This document shows, piece after piece, positions 36,401 to 43,611 of a stretch of 64,000 nucleotides of DNA. A model generated the notes under the pieces. It did not search any database. It saw nothing but the letters and a program-made list of their open reading frames with translations, and was not told the origin of the DNA. The stretch is from positions 168,335-232,334 of the forward strand of contig NZ_JAHVJQ010000009.1 of assembly GCF_019801145.1 (NCBI RefSeq), read 5' to 3'. A program made the translations under genes and the position numbers. The stretch comes from Leisingera aquaemixtae. Lineage in GTDB: Bacteria; Pseudomonadota; Alphaproteobacteria; Rhodobacterales; Rhodobacteraceae. The stretch's first letter is position 1. The number at the start of each line of letters is the position of its first letter.

Positions 36401-37174
36401 TCAGTTGGCGAAGATGATCCAACCGTCGATGTTGAAATAAATCTGCCAGAGTTGTCGCCCCCGCCAATAGTGATTGTATCTTTGCACCCACAAACTTCGG
36501 CCGGGTCGCCAAGTTCGCCTAAAAATACGCTTGTCCTTCCATTGTTTCCGGGCGAAGTACCAGCCAACAACGAAGAGGAGGCCTTTAACTGGGGGCTTAA
36601 GAATAATCTCGTTAATCCAAAATACTACGAAGGTTCGACGCTGCTAGAAACCTATTTCGCCCCTTTTGACGATTGCATGCTGGCTGAATCAGTGGGTGAA
36701 GCCAAAATCGTTATTGATGTCATGGGACTAGCAAGTTCGAGTTGGAATAAAAAGATTGATCCCGAGTTCTATGATGCGAACTTGGCGTTGGCCGAAGGAC
36801 GAAGAATAGCTTTCTTGCGGCTTCTGAATAAGTTTACTGCAATCTCGACGTCGAGTATCTTTGTCCGCGTTTACAGCCCGGATAAAACCGAGCGCTTACA
36901 GCCGTTGCGGGAGTTTGCTGAGGGTGTGAAGAATTGGGTTTGGACCAACGAAGGCCTTGTTCCCGCGGGCTTCCAGAGATTTGCGAACTATAGTCAGATG
37001 AAAAATGAACGAGACCGATGGATGTCATCAGTTCCTGAAGATGCCGATGTGGCAGTTCCATTTGAAGAACTCTTTGGCCGCTCCGTCGTCTTTCAAATCA
37101 TCTCCATGAGTGGGACAAATTGTGATTTTAGTGTTACGCTCAATGATTGGGAAACACCAGATTTTGAGAACTGA
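33470..37174 (+). CDS. Four-gene operon, gene 4: polytopic membrane protein with tandem beta repeats
   Basis: 1234 residues, in three parts. Residues 1-225 are soluble and unrecognised. Residues about 225-670 hold eight or nine hydrophobic segments (for example LYSNLVTSSLALCGILLGILF, TVALCLVLFLWWLPLFV, LFWGAAVTTGFIFSAFLAF, YCFLIIVLVLFWTVTAF, LAPVLLLGIALSLALFNFF). Residues about 680-1010 contain two near-identical 121-residue beta-rich repeats (PTATVA(V/I)SV...SDGN and PERTLNVLGPF...EGDEINLVVIEP) plus a partial one. The C-terminal 200 residues hold IVIDVMGLASSSW...NLALAEGRRIAFLRLL, which resembles the strand-helix start of OmpA-like peptidoglycan-binding domains (weak match). The topology suggests an inner-membrane anchor with a long periplasmic arm. 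Confidence 0.72.
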   Translation: MVVFEYIDWTQRVSTQRISSVRLELGASQTEIDLTKILNDFTMQVTGLPSRPDIWPEPNTSMSGFGMVFSYLHGQDRTIDIALSSLGVLAISFADATVQDHDAETAARRIDNYSVVVSHLIRRCLGEQINSREIQYRGGASASSTKGYHVHRTDALPIPLHERSLGSPDNRASTLLYRNTLPSRKVRQDRNAEARSTVSNALVALTQRRLRLRDKVIAAVERYSESYADSFATAGLYSNLVTSSLALCGILLGILFSDTLFGNLGSVETRFLQFVDVRTVALCLVLFLWWLPLFVRWLSLFLKRKEVQSPERGIIGTRLFWGAAVTTGFIFSAFLAFNHLDYIENLIKEDRPSPRFQVVFIFGFALWCSAALLFRSTLQLFEQTGRSDYPKKSRSKFALPRLVVILMGFSLGVTLPGLVGTPLFPGHSPELSRYEAAALGYCFLIIVLVLFWTVTAFQTEAEKWHQLTTNDQVITPSLSVDDLVTSPRVDQARKQAVLSLTLAPVLLLGIALSLALFNFFDYSGSNLRSGAVTYKGIAEKIGWGLPVLCVGILAELMSRFANSGSLTLIHDVTLSRLNRIKDLVAADKELIARLKADESLSGNATFMRELEASPEIDQATKLVDPQITKISSLKEAVKSSYLRRSAVIAASVFAVLQIPAIRQLEPDGTESSGGTTTVALSFVDDKGNLVASGTLPVEGGIAKLPVQLPTQGVPATTDLRLSTSDPGQEPIVLEISGDDPTVDLTINVPTPTATVAVSVADSDGNLKSVGLPSDNGVAELPMQLPSQALEITTAGGGLSLREVEGHLTLSVPERTLNVLGPFPERPEAAEGDEINLVVIEPKMHISTPDQEPITLAVSEDDPTVDLEINLPEPTATVAISVVDSDGNQKSVDLPSENGVAELPLTLPAQTLEIVSSEGDFSLQKDERQLTLLAPERTLNVLGPFSERPVDSEGDEINLVVIEPEIQISTPDQTPITLSVGEDDPTVDVEINLPELSPPPIVIVSLHPQTSAGSPSSPKNTLVLPLFPGEVPANNEEEAFNWGLKNNLVNPKYYEGSTLLETYFAPFDDCMLAESVGEAKIVIDVMGLASSSWNKKIDPEFYDANLALAEGRRIAFLRLLNKFTAISTSSIFVRVYSPDKTERLQPLREFAEGVKNWVWTNEGLVPAGFQRFANYSQMKNERDRWMSSVPEDADVAVPFEELFGRSVVFQIISMSGTNCDFSVTLNDWETPDFEN
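35718..36443 (+). repeat. Two tandem 363-bp repeats inside gene 4
   Basis: The unit starting CCGACGGCAACTGTCGCC at about 35718 recurs 363 bp later at about 36081. Both encode a 121-residue beta-rich module. A diverged partial unit precedes them at about 35500-35717. Confidence 0.8.
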
Positions 37175-37527
37175 ATAGGTACTTACATGGAAGGCTCAAA
37201 CTTCTGGGATGTTTTGTCCGCTCCTAGTTAGCCGCATGCAGCATGCAGCGAATGTGCAGTTTCGTTTCGGGCAAAATCATCACTCATAAATGACCGGATT
37301 GGCGACATGCGCTGCGTTGCGACATCAAACGTGCCGCAGTTGCGAACCGATGCTGCGTCAGCAACAGCCGCATGAGCAAAAGTCCGGAAAGTCCCGCGAA
37401 GTGTGAGTTCGAGTTGCTCTTGAATTTGCGCTCGCAGCGAATGGCCGGATCGCGGGCTGCAACCGCAGCATCAGGGTGCTTTTACCAAGGCTGGAAATGG
37501 GCTGGAAGAGTTGTGCATTCAGCAGAT
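37175..37527. other. Intergenic gap with border repeat on the minus strand
   Basis: No gene is supported between the four-gene operon and prfH. On the minus strand, 37401-37447 reads CCGGCCATTCGCTGCGAGCG..., then CTCGAACTCACAC. It aligns with the segments at 14660-14718 and 16390-16448 and is an inverted, diverged copy of the same repeat. Confidence 0.55.
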
Positions 37528-37554
37528 GGAGGGGCAGCAAAACGCTGCCCCTCC
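37528..37554 (-). terminator. Strong hairpin after prfH
   Basis: GGAGGGGCAGC (37528-37538) pairs perfectly with GCTGCCCCTCC (37544-37554), 11 base pairs, with a 5-base loop, 2 bp beyond the prfH stop. No T tract follows on the minus strand, so it may stabilise the 3' end or act as an inefficient terminator. Confidence 0.6.
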
Positions 37555-37556
37555 TG

Positions 37557-38192
37557 TCATTTCACCTCTTTGAATTGTCTCCCTTCAAAGGTCCAGCGCG
37601 GCTCACCGCGTTGAAGTTGTCCGTGGAGCGCCCAGGTTTCGCCCTTGCGGGTAGCATCGGCTTCTGCCTTCTCGGCTGCGGCCAGGGCGGCCAGCCGTTC
37701 CATCGCCAGACGGCGGTTCTGGTGTTGCGAGCGGGTGTCGCGCACGACGACGGCGTAGACTTGCCCATCGGCGCTGGTCCAGCGCGCCCTGATCGCGCTC
37801 GACGTCTTGTTCTGGTGCTGGCCGCCAGGGCCTCCCGCGCGAATGGCCTGCATTTCAACGGAGGCCGGATCAATCCGCACTGCATCAGTGGCCGCAGGTG
37901 TGCGGAAAATCTGCACAAACCAGTTCTTCCGTTTGTGCCTGGGGCGCAGCTCGCTCTGGCACCGCCAAAGGACGGTACCTTCGACAGCGCACGCCAATTC
38001 GGCAGCCCGAGCACCGCTCAGGATCACCACCGCTGAGGCGGGGCCGTGCGTGGCGTCCCTTGTCGCGACATCGAGTTCCACACCGTATTGCGTGGCCTTT
38101 GCCCCCAGCCAGGACATCAGATGGCCCACGGCCTGGCGGCATTCGCCCGGACCATTGCCGCTGGACAAGAGAAGGGCTTCCCTGCCGCTCAT
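37557..38192 (-). CDS. prfH: Peptide chain release factor homologue PrfH
   Basis: 211 residues from the ATG at 38192, which overlaps the rtcB stop as ATGA. It has the catalytic GGQ motif in RAGGPGGQHQNKTSSAIR (Gln125), the loop that reaches the peptidyl-transferase centre to hydrolyse peptidyl-tRNA. It lacks the N-terminal domain of RF1/RF2 and is short, as expected for PrfH. PrfH is known to be paired with RtcB2, and the pair has been reported to rescue and repair ribosomes cut in the 16S decoding centre by ribotoxins: PrfH releases the stalled peptide and RtcB2 reseals the RNA. This protein has the same arrangement. Confidence 0.92.
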   Translation of the reverse strand: MSGREALLLSSGNGPGECRQAVGHLMSWLGAKATQYGVELDVATRDATHGPASAVVILSGARAAELACAVEGTVLWRCQSELRPRHKRKNWFVQIFRTPAATDAVRIDPASVEMQAIRAGGPGGQHQNKTSSAIRARWTSADGQVYAVVVRDTRSQHQNRRLAMERLAALAAAEKAEADATRKGETWALHGQLQRGEPRWTFEGRQFKEVK

Positions 38193-39319
38193 GCTGCACC
38201 TCCCGTCGTCTTGAAGGTGACAAGCGGCAGAAGACGCGCCACCGCATTTGCGATTCCAAAGTCCGCCAGGTTTTGCAGTACCTGTTCCGGGTCTTTGTAG
38301 GCCTGGCCGGCTTCTTCCAGCAAAAGATCGCGGTCCCCGCAAATGACACGCCCGCCGAAACGGGTGCGGGTCAGGGCTGCCAGATCAGAGCGGGTCTTGC
38401 GGATCCGCCCATGCATGGAGGACCGGTCATACTTCCTGCCTGCCCCATGAGAGACGGAGCCAAGCGCCTCGGGTACGGTATTCGGCACCTCCAGGAGATA
38501 GCTCGGCGCTTCGCGCGACCCTGCGAGCGGAACGAGGCCCCCCTCCGGGCAAGCCGCCCCTTTGCGATGCAGCCAGCTATCTGAATGCGGCACGACGTGA
38601 TTATGCACGGTGTCGCAGATCAGCCGGGCCTCACAACCAAGCGCTTCAGACGCAGAGGAGGCAATCAGCGCCCGATTCACGCGCGCCCAGCGGATTGCCG
38701 CATCATGAAGGGCGAGATAGCGCGCCGCCGCATCGCTTTCCGCGGCGAAGCCCTGTTTCCAGCTGTCATCCAGCCCTTGAAAAATCCCGGCGCCGCGCCC
38801 GCGCGAACCTGAATGCACCAGCAGGCACAGATCATCTTTTTGCAGGTCAGTACGGGTGTGATCCATGACTTCGTCGACCACCTGCACTTCGCAGAAATGG
38901 TTGCCGCCGCCGATGGTGCCGAGTGCCTCTGGATTGATCAGTCCCGTCAGACCAGCTGCATCCAGTGCTGCAAGCGCCTGATGAAGATCAGCCCCGTCTT
39001 CCAGTACAGCCAGCCGCCGGGCTGCCTTGTCGAGTCTTAGCCGGCGCCGAGGCAGATCGAGGCGAAACAAAGCCATTCCGCAGCCGATATCCGGCCCGAC
39101 AAGCTGTGGCCAGATCCGGTCGGCCAGAAAGGCTGCACCAACGGGGCCGAAGCGGCCTGGATGCAGATCCGGAAATCCGGCGACGGCCGTCATGCCCGGC
39201 CAGCCAGCCACCTGTTCAAGTTGCTCTTCTGCACGCCCGTCGATCCAGGCCGCACGATTGTAGAATTTGGAGATACGGGCGGGCGCGGCGCTCCGTTCCC
39301 CGGAAATGGGATTGCCCAT
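38189..39319 (-). CDS. rtcB: RNA ligase RtcB2
   Basis: This 376-residue RtcB-family ligase joins 2',3'-cyclic phosphate (or 3'-phosphate) to 5'-hydroxyl RNA ends using GTP and Mn2+. Family signatures: FPDLHPG near residue 50, GPDIGCGM near residue 76, TIGGGNHFCEVQ near residue 140, LVHSGSRGRG near residue 172, and HGAGRKYDRSSM (the guanylated-histidine region). At 376 residues it is shorter than canonical RtcB (about 408), matching the RtcB2 type that pairs with PrfH. It is the first gene of the pair and probably regulated through its 5' leader. Confidence 0.93.
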   Translation of the reverse strand: MGNPISGERSAAPARISKFYNRAAWIDGRAEEQLEQVAGWPGMTAVAGFPDLHPGRFGPVGAAFLADRIWPQLVGPDIGCGMALFRLDLPRRRLRLDKAARRLAVLEDGADLHQALAALDAAGLTGLINPEALGTIGGGNHFCEVQVVDEVMDHTRTDLQKDDLCLLVHSGSRGRGAGIFQGLDDSWKQGFAAESDAAARYLALHDAAIRWARVNRALIASSASEALGCEARLICDTVHNHVVPHSDSWLHRKGAACPEGGLVPLAGSREAPSYLLEVPNTVPEALGSVSHGAGRKYDRSSMHGRIRKTRSDLAALTRTRFGGRVICGDRDLLLEEAGQAYKDPEQVLQNLADFGIANAVARLLPLVTFKTTGGAA

Positions 39320-39402
39320 CGTTCATCTTTCCATAGCAATAGAAGCGGCCCGAGTGGGTCGCGGATGGATCGGCACGATGTTGGGAAACCCCGAATTGGG
39401 GA

Positions 39403-39453
39403 TCAGAACCGCGTCAGATCCTGCGGAAGGGAAATGTTGATGGTTACGGTCAT
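39403..39453 (-). CDS. Possible 16-residue leader peptide upstream of rtcB
   Basis: On the minus strand, AGGAGGGTAAGCC followed by ATG starts a 16-codon frame, MTVTINISLPQDLTRF, ending in TGA 84 bases before rtcB. The ribosome site is the strongest in this cassette. A CCCC-GAATT-GGGG hairpin overlaps the stop. A translated leader whose fate depends on ribosome state would be a natural sensor for a ribosome-repair operon. It is too short to score by composition, so the call is tentative. Confidence 0.35.
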   Translation of the reverse strand: MTVTINISLPQDLTRF

Positions 39454-41188
39454 GGCTTACCCTCCTGTCTGTTGCGGGTGAAAAGTTGGGAATGGATAAG
39501 CCGCAGATGCCGCTCCCGGAAGTCGTTGATCTCAAAATCTGGGACGGTGATGCAATCACGCGACAGGGAGGCTTACCCAAGATGTGACGGCAGATGGCTG
39601 TTTGCCACTTACCAGGTCTCTACGGAACCGCCCATGAAATGCAGTTGATGCTGCACCATACTTGATTGGCCGATTTGGTGAAGCTGCGTCGCGGCTTAGC
39701 TGGGTACTGCGAACGGCATGTGTGGGTGGCGGCTGCATTGCAAACGTTTTCTGCGGTGATTGCGGCGGCCCGTCAGTACCGTCGTATGTCCAGCCTGTTT
39801 ACACAGCCAGAGTTGAGGGCTACTGGCTTTGATGAGCTCCCCAAGCAAGGTTCCTATCGGCTAGCGTAATCCTCGAGTACTCCAAGGTATCTTTCCAAGG
39901 AGTAAGGTATTCCACCTAGGGATACCTGTGCAGCCCTGGGATTAATGGATTGTGATCATATCACACTATAGGTGTGGTGACCTTACTCTAGGAAAACCCA
40001 AGAAACTGAAATCACCCGAACCGAATGCGCCGGTAGATTTCATGACAATTGAAAAACCTTCCTTACGCTACGCTTGTGTATCATTTTCCCTCCCCAAGAA
40101 CGTGAACCCCAATTTCGCATCTGCGGCGCCGTTCGATATCGGCTGATCCTCCCGGATCGGGCGCAGGGTACTGTTCAGTTCACCGTTCCTGCTCATAACG
40201 AACTTCACCGAATCAGTGGCTGCGGACTGCCGTATTCAGCCTCTGAATTTCGCGAAGACCAATGAGCCGGAACGCGTGAGACAGATCATTCCCTATCCTT
40301 GAGGCCAGACCATTTGCGAAAACACGCAGCGGCCTTTCACTTTTCGAACTTCTGCTTGGCCAGAAGGACTGCTGAAACTTGTGCCGCAACCTGGCGCAGG
40401 CACAATTTGTAAGGTGCTGATCTAGCGGCCGGGAGTGAAAACGGAACTTTGATTTGCGTTGTATCACGTTGAATAAAAACAACAAAAATTCTTCCCGGAT
40501 AGGGGGCAGATTGCTATCCTCCCCGAATGCCGGAAGAGGGGCTCCCGCTCGGCTGCCGGCCTTTTTTGAACCCAACTAATCCAGGAAAAACGCCGATGCA
40601 GAAATGACCCCTCAAAATGAAAACGCCCGGATCTCAATAGAGGACCGGACGCGTTCACAAGGCAGATCAACGTCTACCCAAGTAGCACTGGTTCGATAGC
40701 AAATCCGGCCTCGGATTTCAAGGACGGCGACTGTCTTCCCCAATACGACTGCATCCAGCTCGGACGTTTTAGCGCCCGGGTGCGATGGAGCATACGTTGA
40801 CCAAGTCAGCCGTCACGTTTCGCTCGGAGCTTCCCTTGAGCGGCACGCAGACGGAGTTGTGCCTTGTTTCAGCGAAGAGCGATCACCGCTGCCCAGTTCC
40901 GGGCAGCGGGCCACTCAACTGTGAGAAAATCAATGTTCTGTTGTTTTCAGCAGGGAAGCCCCGTGCTTCCTGGTTCACCCCAGATACAACCAGTTCGCCA
41001 TGCGCAGGCGGATGCCCCTGGCTTCGTGCGTCAAAATGAGGACGCAGGCTCTGCGGCGCTGAGATTTGCGCTCGGATTTTGGATCGATCCTGGCCTCTCC
41101 GGATGAATACCGCCCTCTTTGACACCATCAACCCCTGCCGAACTTCATACCGCAGGCTGCGCCTGCTTTGCCCTGACGAGAAAAGACC
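39454..41188. other. 1.7 kb gap with no supported gene
   Basis: Several short frames exist (for example 39666-39869 +, 40213-40575 -, 40785-41039 +) but none has a ribosome site, family resemblance or protein-like composition that I can defend. Non-coding structure includes an inverted repeat TGTGAT-CAT-ATCACA at 39951-39965, GGTATC...GATACC arms around 39880-39925, and an ACGCCCGG...CCGGACGCGT stem near 40622-40655. It could hold a small RNA or decayed cargo. Confidence 0.4.
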
Positions 41189-42289
41189 ATGTCCAAAATA
41201 AGGTTCATTCATAGCAAGTTCCCGGATCCAGAAATGGCTGCGCCCCGGATTGAAAAGCGCCTTTCCAAGCACCTGCAGCGTTTGCAAGAACGCAAGGCCA
41301 AACAGACAGGCGAGACAAGCCAAGAAATACCGGAAGACGATGCCTCCCCGGGTCAGACTAAGTCGCAGTTCTATTTGCATCAGGCAAGGCGGCGTGTTGC
41401 TCGCAGAGCCGGTTTGATCAGCGAACGGTACCGGGCAAGCCTTCCAATTTCCCGTCTAAAAACCGAAGACCGTAAGCGACTTGAAGCGCGCAGGGATGGT
41501 GTTCAGATAATCCAACTAAAATCTGAGAACCATGCCGATGAGATTGCGGCGCGCCTTCATGCGGAGTTCCCCTGGCTGGCGATTGCGACCGAGCAAGTGT
41601 GGCACTCAATGCTTAGTGCGGTGCGCTCTGATACTCAGGGGCTTAGGATCCGACCGCTTTTGCTCGATGGGCCGCCAGGAATAGGTAAAAGTGCTTGGGC
41701 TCGGCGTTTAGCCAGCTTGATTGGTGTGCCAAACCTGTTTTTGGACGCCACGGTCGAGTCTGCCAGTTTCGGACTGGTTGGAAGTCAGCGAGGCTGGAGT
41801 AATTCGGCGCCAGGGCGGCTAGTAAACCTGGTCCTTGAACATGGCGTGGGGAACCCGCTTGTCATAATTGATGAGGTGGAAAAGGCGGGGAAACCGACTT
41901 CCCAGGGGGGACACACCTTCAATCTGCTAAATGCCCTGCTGCCGCTTTTTGAACCGCAATCAGCCCGGCGCTGGTCCTGCCCGTATTTTCAGGTGGAATG
42001 CGACATGAGTTGGATAGGCTGGATTTTGACTTCAAATGACTGGCGGCAGTTGCCTGACCCCATACTGAGCCGATGTCCACCCATCAGATTGCAGCCAATT
42101 TCTGCAAGGGATCTGTGCGGCTTTGCGATGAGAGAGGCAAGCGAACGTGGCCTCAGCGATGAAACTGCAGAGGCAATCTGCGACACGATAGCCTGGGCTT
42201 TCACCAAGGAGCACCGCTTAGATCTGCGTGCAATTATCCGGATGCTAGAGCGCGGCGAGCGGTTGGAGCAGAGGTCTGCCCGGAACTGA
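41189..42289 (+). CDS. AAA+ ATPase, cargo or transposon accessory
   Basis: This 366-residue protein has a basic coiled N-terminus of about 130 residues and an AAA+ module: Walker A LLDGPPGIGKSAWARRLA (about residue 165-180), Walker B PLVIIDEVEKAGK (about residue 225), sensor 1 WILTSNDW and an arginine-finger-like LPDPILSRCPPIRL. The pattern is of the Lon/ClpX/RuvB kind; no protease domain follows. It is encoded just upstream of tnsA in the same orientation with a 650-bp gap. It may be a remodeller of the transpososome or an independent defence gene. Confidence 0.8.
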   Translation: MSKIRFIHSKFPDPEMAAPRIEKRLSKHLQRLQERKAKQTGETSQEIPEDDASPGQTKSQFYLHQARRRVARRAGLISERYRASLPISRLKTEDRKRLEARRDGVQIIQLKSENHADEIAARLHAEFPWLAIATEQVWHSMLSAVRSDTQGLRIRPLLLDGPPGIGKSAWARRLASLIGVPNLFLDATVESASFGLVGSQRGWSNSAPGRLVNLVLEHGVGNPLVIIDEVEKAGKPTSQGGHTFNLLNALLPLFEPQSARRWSCPYFQVECDMSWIGWILTSNDWRQLPDPILSRCPPIRLQPISARDLCGFAMREASERGLSDETAEAICDTIAWAFTKEHRLDLRAIIRMLERGERLEQRSARN

Positions 42290-42942
42290 CCTAGTTTCGC
42301 GGCGAATCCCAAGGTGCTGGATTGTTGCTGTTTCCCGGAAGGTTTCTCTTTGAAATCAATGTTCTGAGAGGAGATTTCCTGGCGCCGAGAACGGCCGCGA
42401 CAGTCGCTCGATTCCAAAGTTGTGGACAAGTGGCAGTTAAGTGGCTGTTTCGACTCAAGATTTTCCCGGAGTCGGGCCAATATACATTCAAACGGCAAAA
42501 AGGAGTGCCCCAGACCAGCTATTAATACCCGAAAAGAAGAAGGCCCCAATCCGGAGGATGGGGCTTGAGTGAGCCGGGAATCCCGACTGTTTCCATGGCA
42601 TAAGCCTATTCACTTCAAACGAAAGTGCAAGCGGTTTACCCGGCATGTTTGTCAATTCAGGAACTGAGTTTCCTGGAAACGGAGAAGTCATGCTCAAACT
42701 CAAAGCCCGCATTGGGCAACAGCAAGAAAGCCGGCGCGCTGCATGCAAATGGCAGCGTGAGAAAGGGAACTCGAAGGGGTTCTGGAAGCGGCGCGATGAC
42801 CGCCGAATGGCTACGAACACCTTAGTGCTCTAGCGCCAAGGCGGCCACACCCCGCCGAACCTGAAGACAACTGACACCTTACAAGCTCCTGAAAGCGCCA
42901 GCTTTCAGGAGACGGAGAAGGTGTGTCCAAGAGTGATCTGAA
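42290..42942. other. 653-bp gap upstream of tnsA, possible small basic ORF
   Basis: A 47-codon frame from the ATG at 42690 (MLKLKARIGQQQESRRAACK...) ends at 42833 and follows GGAAACGGAGAAGTC, a plausible ribosome site. The product is very basic. A similar GGAGACGGAGAAGG lies at 42907-42921 with no ORF that I can support before tnsA. A hairpin GGCCCCAATCC/GGATGGGGC lies near 42544-42566. I list the small frame as possible only. Confidence 0.35.
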
Positions 42943-43611
42943 ATGAACTACGATGACAATTATCGCCCCGGCCGCGGGCACCGCAAAATCGTCAAACGCT
43001 CTCCCTACCATTGGGTTGGCCAAACGACCTTCACGGCAGCAGACGGCCGCCAGCAAGCCTTCGGCTTCGGCAGCTATCTGGAATATCAAGCCTCGCTGTG
43101 CTGCATCTATCGGCCTGGTTTTCTCGATCTAGAGGAACAGCTGGCTCCTGTGCTGGTCCGCAAGCTCTCTGGCGCGACTGCTCCGCACTGGCTCGATTTC
43201 CGCCTGACTTTGAAGAGTGGCAAGCGCATTGCATTGGCTGTGAAGCCCAAAAAGTTTGCAGAAAGGTATGAGTTCCGCGCTGAAATGCTGGCCGTCGCCG
43301 ATGCCGCAATCCCTGCAGTAGCCGACGAATTGTGTGTTGTGACCGAGCAGAACATCGACCCAATAGAATTTCACAACGCCAAGCTTTTTCATTCCGCGCG
43401 GTTTCCGGAACCAGTCATGGACGAAGCTGTGGCTGAAGCTCTGAAATCGCTCAGGACGCCAACAATGATCCGCCAGTTTCTGGCGGAAAGCGGTATCGGC
43501 CCAGCTGGCTTCTACAGTGTTGTTCGCGCCATACACAAAGGTTTGGCAAAGGTCGCCTCAAATGAACGTATTGGCGCGGCAACAGTGATCTCCGGGAAAG
43601 CGATCCACTGA
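42943..43611 (+). CDS. tnsA: TnsA-like transposon endonuclease
   Basis: This 222-residue protein should cut the 5' ends of the transposon so that, with TnsB, the element is excised. Restriction-like catalytic residues are visible: GSYLEYQASL (Glu47), HWLDFRL (Asp85), then ALAVKPKK (Lys101), in E...D...(x)VK order; the usual Gln of QVK is alanine here. Tn7 TnsA is 273 residues. The C-terminal 90 residues (DEAVAEALKSLRTPTMIRQFLAESGI) resemble the DNA/TnsC-contacting helical part. Its stop overlaps the tnsB start by one base. Confidence 0.85.
   Translation: MNYDDNYRPGRGHRKIVKRSPYHWVGQTTFTAADGRQQAFGFGSYLEYQASLCCIYRPGFLDLEEQLAPVLVRKLSGATAPHWLDFRLTLKSGKRIALAVKPKKFAERYEFRAEMLAVADAAIPAVADELCVVTEQNIDPIEFHNAKLFHSARFPEPVMDEAVAEALKSLRTPTMIRQFLAESGIGPAGFYSVVRAIHKGLAKVASNERIGAATVISGKAIH

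Noticed and set aside
39323..39580. 85-codon minus-strand frame upstream of rtcB
   Set aside because: No ribosome site at its start; it overlaps, in another frame, the better supported 16-codon leader.
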